Of a stretch of DNA of 5,997 nt, positions 1-5,997 are shown piece by piece. Both the position numbers and the translations under genes were made by a program. Every line of letters starts with the position of its first letter. The stretch's first letter is position 1. The DNA comes from Candidatus Thorarchaeota archaeon. Its GTDB lineage: Archaea > Asgardarchaeota > Thorarchaeia > Thorarchaeales > Thorarchaeaceae. The notes beneath the pieces are model-generated. The model saw only the letters and a program-made list of their open reading frames with translations. It did no database searches and was not told the origin of the DNA. The stretch is taken from assembly GCA_018238825.1 (NCBI GenBank), contig JABCSP010000146.1, positions 1 through 5,997 on the forward strand, read 5' to 3'.

Positions 1-993
1 AACCAATTCCTCGATATGTTCGATAATTTCCTCAGGTATTTCGAAGGGGAGTTCAGGTTCATCTTCAACCTCTAAAGATTCAGCGAGTTCGTCTTCAATA
101 ATTTCATCATGCTCTGTGGCTAGTTCTTCCCTTTCGTTTTCAAAATCCATCTTCTCTTCTGTAACTTCACTAATCTCTGCTTCATTTTCAGTAGACGATG
201 ATTCTTCGATTTCCTGTGATTCCTTCACAACTCCTTTTTCCTCATGTTCCCTCTTAGGCTCGTCAACAGTGGTTTCTTCTATCGAATGTTCCTCGCTGGT
301 GGTATGTTCCTTCTTTCTCTCGGGTGTTTCAACCTGTTCAGATTCAGCTTCTTCAGATTCCGAGGTTTCAGGACGAACTATGGAGTTGCGGACCTTAGTG
401 GACGCCTCTTGTTCTGCGACTTCCTGTGTTTCTTCCGAGGTCTGTTGGACTTCAGATGCTTCTTCTTTGACTGGTTCTACTGACTCCTCAATCTCCAGCT
501 CAGCCTTACTCTCAGAAACCTCCCCAGTTTCCATGACATAGACCGTCCCATCGCTACCCTCGATATAGGATTCACCGGACGCTACGGTCTCTTCAGCCTC
601 TCTGCCTTCTGTTGTTTCTTCAGATTCAGAGGAAGTTTCTTTCACCGACCTTTCTTCAAGTTTATCCTTCATATCATTGACAAACTCTTCGTGAAGTTCT
701 TCACGAGCTTCCTCAATCTTGTAACCAAGATCTTCTTCCATACCTTCTAACTCTTTTACAGATTCGCGAGCTATCTTTTCAGCCCGCTCCGCGTTAGAAT
801 CAAGTTCATCGAGTTCCTTGATGGCTTCCTCGGTGAGTTGCTCGATTTTTTCCTGTTTTTCAAGTTTCTCTGAAACCTCAGAGGCAATCTCCTCTGCAGT
901 TTTCGAGGTTTCATCAACTTCTTGTTGTTCACTTGTTTCGTCAATTTCCGGAGGTCTGTGCCTCTCAGTATCTTCAGAGAACTCACGCGGCAC
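1..993 (-). CDS. Glu-rich coiled-coil / low-complexity protein, 3' end beyond the left edge (partial)
   Basis: Reading from GTG at 993-991, the frame stays open for 331 codons to base 1 without a stop, so the C-terminus lies outside the window. About 106 of 331 residues are Glu (32%) and about 14 are Asp. Ser, Thr, Lys and Val make up much of the rest, and I see no Cys or Trp. Residues about 33-118 look like a continuous charged helix or coiled coil (AEEIASEVSEKLEKQEKIEQ begins it). Residues about 120-300 are SESEE-type low-complexity acidic sequence, broken by one hydrophobic island at 143-160 (around GTVYVMETGEV). Residues 313-331 turn more hydrophobic (LPFEIPEEIIEHIEEL), perhaps approaching a folded domain. 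There is no signal peptide or membrane segment, so it is probably cytoplasmic. The GTG start is chosen because AGGGG sits 7 nt upstream and no other early start fits. The gene overlaps the ATPase gene by 11 bp, which suggests an operon and a functional partnership. I recognise no family. The frame is supported by its open length and consistent acidic composition; the alternative frames give basic or Ser-rich shadow peptides. Confidence 0.8.
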   Translation of the reverse strand, partial: MPREFSEDTERHRPPEIDETSEQQEVDETSKTAEEIASEVSEKLEKQEKIEQLTEEAIKELDELDSNAERAEKIARESVKELEGMEEDLGYKIEEAREELHEEFVNDMKDKLEERSVKETSSESEETTEGREAEETVASGESYIEGSDGTVYVMETGEVSESKAELEIEESVEPVKEEASEVQQTSEETQEVAEQEASTKVRNSIVRPETSESEEAESEQVETPERKKEHTTSEEHSIEETTVDEPKREHEEKGVVKESQEIEESSSTENEAEISEVTEEKMDFENEREELATEHDEIIEDELAESLEVEDEPELPFEIPEEIIEHIEELV

Positions 994-3900
994 TCTCAGA
1001 CCCCTGCTCAGCAATCCTAGTAATTATCGCATCATTAATTGTGGCCCAAAGGGTTTCATCAACAGGCTCCTCATGAATGACCCTCGCACGTGCTAGTAGC
1101 AAAGAAAGAACATCAGTGATAGAGCCAGATGTACCATTCAAATTACAGTAGAATGCTTCAAGGAGTCGTAACAGTGGACCAATATCACCTTCTTCTGCTT
1201 TCGTCAATCTCTCTGAATACCGGAGTGCAAAATCCTTCGTTCTTACAATGGAATCAATCAGTTCGAGTGATTTATTATTGACCACAGGTGTTTCCTGCAC
1301 TCTGGCAGGTTCTTTTCTTTTCAGTTCCTTATGCTCAGAAGTTGCGCTCCTAATAGCTTCTAGGAGCAGTGATTTCATCTTGACAGGTTCAAGATACGCA
1401 GGTATCTTTTTCCCTATCACTCCCTTCTTGACCCTTTCATTGAGCAGGTCCATATTCAAACTAAGAACCGCTCTATCAATAGAGAGGAGTTCAGCAAGGT
1501 CCGTGATAACTTCTTCATTATTTTCCCGAACCCAGGGACTGATGAATTTTGAGAAGGACCAAATAAGATGTTGGTAACAAAACGGGAGAGCATCCGAATT
1601 ATATGCTGCAGCACCTGCAATATCTCTAACGAGCATTGCAACTAGCAGCGAACTCCTTGATAGATCCATTTTTGATAATTCTTTACAGACCTTCCTAAAA
1701 AGAGGTATTGAAAGAATTGCATAGAGTCTGAATATACTTGGCATATCAATGGTCATTGATGAATATTCAATACTAAGGTCCTGAATTCGTGGAACTCTGG
1801 TAGTGAATTCAGATTTCGCGTTGAAATGAGGATTAGCATCCCTGACTGGTTCCATATGCTTTTTGATTTCTTCATCAGTCACTGGACTCTTGGGATTCAA
1901 CTCAGGATAGAGTTCCAACGGATTGTTGATTCGAACAAGGATGGGTTTTGCACTACTAGCTGTGCGAACAACTGCAACACCCTTCTGCAATGACCCAATC
2001 ATTGTAATCTGGTCTTCATTGCAGTTTATCTGGTGCCCTATGAGTTGACGATCGTCACGGGAATTTGTTTTTTGAAAGAAGATATTCAACGGCATCTTGA
2101 AAGCCGCAGTAGCCAATTCAATTGCACTAGGAGTTGCCAGACCAAAACCAAGTCCACTGCTTCGAGACTCGGTCATTGTCACACATATCGTATCAAGTGC
2201 AATGCGATGTGCTCCATGTGCCTCTTCCACATTGATATTTGACCCTCTCTTGAGAAAACGATGTGCCTCTTCCAGAACAACGTAATATTTTAGACCAACT
2301 TTACTGGTTCCATCAGTCTTCTTCTTAGCTTCAAAATGCAATGCAAGACTGTTTACTAACCAGAACATGAAGAATGAGCGTTCTTCTACTGATAGCTTGT
2401 CAAGAAGGATGATGGTGGGTTTCGATACAAGTTCTTCAATCGACATTCCAGTTATTGTTCCAAATATGCTTCGTAGCACACCTTCACACACAGAAGTAAA
2501 TCTTCCAAACAATGCTCCTCGGAAATCCTCGTTCCCCCGTGAACTGTATTGAAGCTCACTTTCTATAAGAGGTAGGGTCTCGATAAAATCTTGTAGAACT
2601 ATAGGAATACCTCTTGTATTTGTTTCACGTGCCCATCCTAGACGTTTGAAGGTCAACTCGATGACCTTTTCCAGGTACTCTTTGATGATCCCATCAGTGG
2701 GCTTGGCAGCGACAAATAGGGTCTTGATGCCATTTATGATCTGATTGACATGTACTCCGTCAATCATGTTAGTGAGAGAAAATCTGGCTGTTGAGATTGT
2801 TTCATCACCAAGTGTAATTACTCGAATATTTTTATCAGCACGGATTGTTCGCAAGTAATCCTCATTCTTTGAAGAAAGGACCTCAAGGGTATTGATGCCA
2901 TTCTTACGTAGCTCATGAGTGATACAAATCTGAGTAGTGGACTTGCCAGACCCAATGTCACCATATATCCCAGAATGAGAAGCCAGGTCTTCAATAAATA
3001 TTTTGAACTCTCCAATTTCACGACCAGATTCATCCAGGATCTTTCCTAAACTTAGAGATGGTTTCGTACTCTCTGCAATCTGCGGTTTACTGACATCAGG
3101 TGGATTAAGAGTTGCAGGATTGGAAGTAAAAGTTGCATGGTCTGCTACCGGAATTCCAAGGTCGCATGTGGGAATAACAAAGAAGATTGCTGCTTCGTTT
3201 ATTGATAGAAGGGTTGTTTGCCCAACAGGTTCTCCTCGTAGGACTTGAGTCACTTCGCTGATGTTCGATTTGGTTTCCAGAGTCAGGCTTCTATTCTTGT
3301 CAGCGGGGGCAAGATTCCCCCGTAGAGTGGTCATCAGTCTCTTGGAACTCTCTTCTGCAATTGTCTTTTCTGTGTCCCAACAGATAGCTGCAACTCTTAC
3401 CTCACAGAGATGATTTGTGCTTAACCGTTCAATCTGCACAGCCAGTGATGCAGCCTTGCGTTGAGCCTCTGGGTTCACTTGTGTTGTTGATTCTTGTACT
3501 TCACCTGAGAATAGGGTTGACCTGGGTGTTGAAACAACACATTGTGATCTGGCAATCTCTGCTTTGTACTTGTCTTCGAGATTCTTCAGTTTTCTTCTGT
3601 TTGTTGTCTGTGGAGTTGCAGAGATCTGGATAACGCCATTTGGTAACTTTTGCAATACAGAAGCCATGACAGTCAATGCATCGCTCTTCTGGCTTTCATC
3701 TTCAATCGATAGCGGTTCACCTTGGAGATATAAAGCCACTGCACATTGGTTTTCAGCAAGCTTTATTCCTTCAAATTGGAGAAGGATTTTGAATTTCATC
3801 CCTGAGAGATTACCCCGGAGATTGTCCTCCATTCGTACAATGTACTCTCTCAGAGTGCGCTCTTCCTTCGCCCATGTGAGATAGAAGACCCTCGTCTTGT

Positions 3901-4513
3901 GTCTTATTCGCTCTAATCTCAGAGCAAGTGGAATGTTAGCAAGTGTTAGAGCTCTGAGCAGGTCTAGAAAGGGTCTATAGTTCAACAGCTCAGAAGATTG
4001 AGAGAGGTGTTCTTCTGGGAGTTGAACTAGTTCTACTCCACCAATGAGCACTTCCTTTGAAAATGGTTTTCTGGAAAGGGAGAAAACATCCATGGCTTTT
4101 GTCACAGCGGTAGGGGCGGCTGGTTGTTTCCGTGACATATATTGAAGATATAAATAAACACCAAGGGCAATGAGAATAAGTGAAATAACAAAAGTTTCGA
4201 CAGGATACACCATCGCGACTGCTGTAAGATAAATAATGCCGTTGAGTACTGAGATCCCAACTGCAATTACAAAGCCTAGAAGCCAGAGAATCACTCTTTC
4301 TCTTGAAGCTCCTGAAAATGCAAGGAGCGCGGATCCTACTAGAAAACATCCTCCAGATAGTAAGAATGCATTCAAACGGATTGTGCCATCAACGTAGAAA
4401 GCATACAAGAGCATCCAGAAGACTATCATACAAGGAATCGCTGTTAGTAGGAAGAAAAGAAATAGCCGTAATGCAGTATTGAAACCAATATCCGATTTTC
4501 CCTCATCAGTCAT
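983..4513 (-). CDS. Membrane-anchored HerA/VirB4-superfamily P-loop ATPase, 1176 residues
   Basis: This is a complete gene. ATG at 4513-4511 is the first possible start, since an in-frame TGA lies three codons upstream (4522-4520). No clear Shine-Dalgarno precedes it. Four hydrophobic segments lie at about residues 14-40, 47-67, 73-95 and 104-126. Positive charges at 71-73 (RER) and 127-129 (SRK) predict both termini in the cytoplasm. Residues about 150-460 form a soluble alpha/beta region with an internal duplication (LRGNL at 232-236 and 397-401). A Pro-containing linker at 465-486 leads to the ATPase core. Walker A is GDIGSGKST (518-526) and Walker B is YYVVLEEAH (743-751), followed by RFL, which is typical of HerA/VirB4 enzymes. 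A region at 781-825 (ESRSSGLGFGLATPS, then RDDRQLIG) matches the motif III area, but Pro795 stands where the family usually has Gln. Residues about 880-1176 are helical and unrecognised. Classical archaeal HerA is about 500 residues and soluble, so this is not the NurA-partner repair helicase. By family, ATP hydrolysis in a hexameric ring driving polymer translocation is expected. A conjugation or secretion-type VirB4-like motor is the best analogy; the substrate is unknown. Confidence 0.9.
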   Translation of the reverse strand: MTDEGKSDIGFNTALRLFLFFLLTAIPCMIVFWMLLYAFYVDGTIRLNAFLLSGGCFLVGSALLAFSGASRERVILWLLGFVIAVGISVLNGIIYLTAVAMVYPVETFVISLILIALGVYLYLQYMSRKQPAAPTAVTKAMDVFSLSRKPFSKEVLIGGVELVQLPEEHLSQSSELLNYRPFLDLLRALTLANIPLALRLERIRHKTRVFYLTWAKEERTLREYIVRMEDNLRGNLSGMKFKILLQFEGIKLAENQCAVALYLQGEPLSIEDESQKSDALTVMASVLQKLPNGVIQISATPQTTNRRKLKNLEDKYKAEIARSQCVVSTPRSTLFSGEVQESTTQVNPEAQRKAASLAVQIERLSTNHLCEVRVAAICWDTEKTIAEESSKRLMTTLRGNLAPADKNRSLTLETKSNISEVTQVLRGEPVGQTTLLSINEAAIFFVIPTCDLGIPVADHATFTSNPATLNPPDVSKPQIAESTKPSLSLGKILDESGREIGEFKIFIEDLASHSGIYGDIGSGKSTTQICITHELRKNGINTLEVLSSKNEDYLRTIRADKNIRVITLGDETISTARFSLTNMIDGVHVNQIINGIKTLFVAAKPTDGIIKEYLEKVIELTFKRLGWARETNTRGIPIVLQDFIETLPLIESELQYSSRGNEDFRGALFGRFTSVCEGVLRSIFGTITGMSIEELVSKPTIILLDKLSVEERSFFMFWLVNSLALHFEAKKKTDGTSKVGLKYYVVLEEAHRFLKRGSNINVEEAHGAHRIALDTICVTMTESRSSGLGFGLATPSAIELATAAFKMPLNIFFQKTNSRDDRQLIGHQINCNEDQITMIGSLQKGVAVVRTASSAKPILVRINNPLELYPELNPKSPVTDEEIKKHMEPVRDANPHFNAKSEFTTRVPRIQDLSIEYSSMTIDMPSIFRLYAILSIPLFRKVCKELSKMDLSRSSLLVAMLVRDIAGAAAYNSDALPFCYQHLIWSFSKFISPWVRENNEEVITDLAELLSIDRAVLSLNMDLLNERVKKGVIGKKIPAYLEPVKMKSLLLEAIRSATSEHKELKRKEPARVQETPVVNNKSLELIDSIVRTKDFALRYSERLTKAEEGDIGPLLRLLEAFYCNLNGTSGSITDVLSLLLARARVIHEEPVDETLWATINDAIITRIAEQGSESAA
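1001..1005 (-). promoter_or_regulatory. Shine-Dalgarno-like AGGGG inside the ATPase gene, for the Glu-rich gene
   Basis: On the minus strand AGGGG lies 7 nt upstream of the GTG at 993-991, within the last codons of the ATPase gene. It decides the GTG start and supports translational coupling, because ribosomes ending at the ATPase TGA (985-983) are already at the next start. Confidence 0.5.
2261..2287 (-). other. Walker B (EEAH) of the ATPase
   Basis: This encodes YYVVLEEAH, residues 743-751: four hydrophobic residues, Leu747, then Glu748 and Glu749. The EEAH form followed by RFL is characteristic of the HerA/VirB4 branch of the HerA-FtsK superfamily. Both acidic residues are present, so hydrolysis should be possible. 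Confidence 0.9.
2936..2962 (-). other. Walker A (P-loop) of the ATPase
   Basis: This encodes GDIGSGKST, residues 518-526, with the nucleotide-binding Lys524 and Ser525. It follows a HerA-like lead-in (KILDESGREIGEFKIFIEDL, then ASHSGIYG). The motif is intact, so ATP binding is expected. Confidence 0.92.
4136..4474 (-). other. N-terminal four-segment membrane domain of the ATPase
   Basis: This encodes residues 14-126 of the ATPase. Four hydrophobic stretches are separated by short loops: DGTIR after the first, GASRER after the second and MVYP after the third. The positively charged second loop and the SRK after the fourth segment fit a cytoplasmic N-terminus, a cytoplasmic ATPase and almost no extracellular mass. 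It is therefore an anchor or small pore element rather than a receptor. The stretch at 91-103 is also hydrophobic, so a five-segment topology is possible. Confidence 0.75.
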
Positions 4514-4704
4514 AACATTTCACATGGAAAATGAAGAACTCAAAACCTATTGATTGTGCCCTTGATGATAGAAGTTCAACATGCGTTCTATTCCTGCTCT
4601 TTCTGCATTTCAAATCCAATCAAGTCGCCAAACAAGCAATCTGCTCGGTTGTTTTCCAGCAAACTCCCCTCATGTTCGACTTCTGGGGTAGGTAATAGCC
4701 TCGG

Positions 4705-4744
4705 TTTGCAGTTATTGAGCACTTATTCCTTCAATTACTGCAAA
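4705..4744. repeat. 14-bp imperfect inverted repeat, 12-nt spacer
   Basis: The left arm TTTGCAGTTATTGA (4705-4718) pairs with the right arm TCAATTACTGCAAA (4731-4744) at 13 of 14 positions. The single mismatch is T4713 against T4736. The spacer is 12 nt. There is no T-tract beside it and no gene ends here, so it is not a terminator. It could be an operator for a dimeric regulator acting on both divergent genes, or a hairpin in a long leader of the ATPase transcript. The symmetry is seen directly; the role is inferred. Confidence 0.6.
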
Positions 4745-4750
4745 ATGCAG
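4738..4750. repeat. Short palindrome CTGCA-AAA-TGCAG overlapping the larger inverted repeat
   Basis: Perfect 5-bp arms flank a 3-nt centre. The palindrome reuses the right arm of the 4705-4744 repeat, and ATGCA (4745-4749) pairs again with TGCAT at 4758-4762. The three pairings are mutually exclusive as RNA hairpins. As DNA they could be overlapping protein sites. Confidence 0.4.
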
Positions 4751-5008
4751 CCATTGGTGCATGTGATTCCATACTCATTGTTCCAGAATTCGAAAATAGA
4801 GCGCGGATAGGCGAGGTTTGGCTACTCGGTAAATCAACGGTCAATTTCTCGTAACTTACGGGTCTGGTGTTTGACTTCTCACTGAAAGCCAATATCTAAC
4901 TAATTCTTTGCATCAGGATTTCATATGGTGTTTGTAGTAACATTGAGGATAATCCCATTCTTACAAAGAGGGGAGCATATCAAGATAGTGGCTGGAATTA
5001 AGAATGAA

Positions 5009-5014
5009 GAGGAG
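5009..5014 (+). promoter_or_regulatory. Shine-Dalgarno GAGGAG deciding the TTG start of the TPR gene
   Basis: GAGGAG ends 9 nt before TTG at 5024-5026. An ATG at 5017 lies only 2 nt from it and opens a frame that stops after seven codons (TGA 5038-5040), so the TTG is the better start. Confidence 0.6.
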
Positions 5015-5023
5015 AAATGAATA

Positions 5024-5997
5024 TTGAAGTTATCAGATGAAAAATTAGAGGAATGGCAAGATATTGTTAGGATAAAACTGGAAACCCTACAAGATGGAGG
5101 ACCAGATTGCAAGTATGTAGGGATGTTCCATCGACCCATCATCTCATGCCTAGAAAAGGGTGAGTTTTCTGATGCTGAGAGAGTTTGTATGAGTGAGTTG
5201 GAAAACCACAAGAATGACTCGTTATTGTGGACCCTGTACGCCATCTCAATATGGCACTGCGGCGATGCTGCTGAAGTCCTCAAGGCACTCCAGACTTCAC
5301 ATGATCTGTCAAGTAATCTCTGTATCACATGGAACTGCATGGGCTCTGTATCAGCGCTGTTAGGCCATGATTTCCAGATGTTCTTTGCCTATGAGGCATC
5401 TCTATTAATCCATGAAGCACAGGTGTTTCCCAGAAAGTTACTGTTCACTGCCTACAAAGACAAGGGAATGTGGGAAAAGGCCATAGAGATGGCCCGTGGA
5501 ATCGTGAGCCTTGAACCTGAAGAACAGGGAGGATGGGGAAACCTTGAGTCAGGTCTCTCAAGTTTGCGTGATCGACCGAAGGCAGTCCAAATCGCACGAG
5601 AGATGACTAAGGAGTTCCCTGAACAGTATCTTGCTTGGTGGACTCTGGGGATGATACACCTTCATAATGAGAATTGGGAGTCCACAGAACACGCTGCACG
5701 AAAGGCCATCCAGTTACATCGAGAGGATCCTGATGTTTTCTATCTCTTGGGTATTTCCTATCTCAAGCGTGAGATGATGAGTGCAGCCATCAAGAATCTG
5801 AGAAAAGTAGTGAAGATGCGTCCCTCAGATGCAGGTTCTTGGCATAACCTTGCAGTGGCTCTCACCATGGATGGAAGAGAACAAGACGCAGATGATGCCT
5901 TCAATCAGATGGAAACTCTCGACCCAATACTCTACCAACAAGTCGTGAGTTTGATGACACACAAAATCGAAACTGGTGCAGGTCCCGATCTTCTTAG
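5024..5997 (+). CDS. TPR-repeat protein, 3' end beyond the right edge (partial)
   Basis: The frame is open from TTG at 5024 to the window end: 324 codons plus two bases, with no stop seen. An in-frame TGA at 5018-5020 limits the start. The next in-frame ATG is at 5123 and would cost 33 residues. The protein is helical and soluble-looking, with no signal peptide or membrane segment. The clearest tetratricopeptide units, each about 34 residues, are at 136-167, 202-235 (WWTLGMIHLHNENW, then AARKAIQL), 236-269 (VFYLLGISYLKREM, then NLRKVVKMRP) and 270-303 (SWHNLAVAL, then AFNQMETLDP). Degenerate units probably fill 34-134 and 168-201. TPR arrays bind peptides and scaffold complexes; they give no enzymatic role. 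All six Cys visible lie in the first 105 residues (29, 42, 55, 79, 100, 105). It is divergent from the ATPase gene across a 510-bp gap, so a shared function is possible but weakly supported. Related helical repeats (for example SEL1) are less likely given the 34-residue spacing. Confidence 0.85.
   Translation, partial: MKLSDEKLEEWQDIVRIKLETLQDGGPDCKYVGMFHRPIISCLEKGEFSDAERVCMSELENHKNDSLLWTLYAISIWHCGDAAEVLKALQTSHDLSSNLCITWNCMGSVSALLGHDFQMFFAYEASLLIHEAQVFPRKLLFTAYKDKGMWEKAIEMARGIVSLEPEEQGGWGNLESGLSSLRDRPKAVQIAREMTKEFPEQYLAWWTLGMIHLHNENWESTEHAARKAIQLHREDPDVFYLLGISYLKREMMSAAIKNLRKVVKMRPSDAGSWHNLAVALTMDGREQDADDAFNQMETLDPILYQQVVSLMTHKIETGAGPDLL

Larger units (their letters stand above)
4514..5023. 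promoter_or_regulatory. Divergent intergenic region between the ATPase and TPR genes
   Basis: These 510 bp separate two genes transcribed away from each other, so both promoters should lie here. I see no convincing gene or RNA. The strongest structure is the inverted-repeat cluster at 4705-4762. A weak archaeal-type promoter candidate for the TPR gene is the A-rich TGAAAGCC followed by AATATCTA at 4883-4898; it would imply a leader of roughly 100 nt. For the ATPase gene only a poor TATA-like sequence (ATCAATAGG on the minus strand, near 4546-4554) is visible. Neither promoter is certain. Confidence 0.45.

Noticed and set aside
244..483. Plus-strand Phe/Leu/Arg-rich open frame of 79 codons
   Set aside because: It is another antisense frame of the same purine-rich gene, and no ribosome site precedes it.
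116..541. Plus-strand Ser-rich open frame of 141 codons
   Set aside because: It is the antisense image of the Glu-rich gene: GAA/GAG codons read backwards give TTC/CTC/TCT. It is a composition artefact with no start signal.
771..986. Minus-strand very basic open frame of 71 codons starting at GTG 986
   Set aside because: It is the shifted frame of the Glu-rich gene (GAA runs read as AAG/AGA, hence Lys/Arg). It ends early, while the acidic frame stays open for 331 codons.
983..4513. Assignment as canonical HerA of the HerA-NurA DNA end-resection pair
   Set aside because: The protein is more than twice the usual HerA length, is membrane-anchored, and has a VirB4-like duplicated middle region. 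No NurA-like gene is visible next to it.
4550..4810. Plus-strand open frame of 86 codons in the intergenic region
   Set aside because: It has a TTG start, no Shine-Dalgarno and no recognisable composition or domain, and it overlaps the inverted-repeat cluster. It is probably chance.
4514..5023. tRNA or C/D-box RNA in the intergenic gap
   Set aside because: TTCAAAT- and TTCGACT-like T-loop strings and a TGATGA C-box-like string occur, but no matching stems, acceptor arm or properly spaced D box could be built.
5017..5040. ATG start with a 7-codon frame overlapping the TPR start
   Set aside because: It lies only 2 nt from GAGGAG, too close for efficient initiation, and terminates at once. A regulatory upstream frame is possible but unsupported.
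4921..5340. Minus-strand open frame of 139 codons
   Set aside because: It lies antisense to the N-terminal coding region of the TPR gene, whose frame has helical-repeat character and a good ribosome site.

Overview
The window holds three protein genes and one long divergent intergenic region. Two genes run off the window edges. I found no rRNA, tRNA, CRISPR array or insertion sequence. The organism looks most like an archaeon: the central protein has HerA/VirB4-type ATPase motifs, GTG and TTG starts are preceded by purine-rich Shine-Dalgarno sequences, and the base composition is moderately AT-rich. An Asgard-type archaeon is my impression from style only. A bacterial source cannot be excluded.

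Layout, left to right. Positions 1-993 (minus strand) carry the first 331 codons of an extremely Glu-rich, coiled-coil and low-complexity protein that continues past the left edge. Positions 983-4513 (minus) carry a complete 1176-residue HerA/VirB4-superfamily ATPase. It has four N-terminal membrane segments, a duplicated middle domain, a P-loop ATPase core and a helical C-terminal domain I do not recognise. Positions 4514-5023 are a divergent intergenic region with a cluster of inverted repeats near 4705-4762 and no convincing gene. Positions 5024-5997 (plus) carry the first 324 codons of a TPR-repeat protein that runs off the right edge.

The ATPase and the Glu-rich gene overlap by 11 bp on one strand, with a Shine-Dalgarno-like AGGGG placed inside the end of the ATPase gene, so they are probably translationally coupled. 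The TPR gene is transcribed away from this pair from the shared upstream region. My inference is a membrane-anchored, ring-forming motor (HerA, VirB4 and FtsK relatives are hexameric) with an acidic filamentous or disordered partner and possibly a TPR scaffold. What the motor moves (DNA, or protein as in secretion systems) cannot be read from the window.
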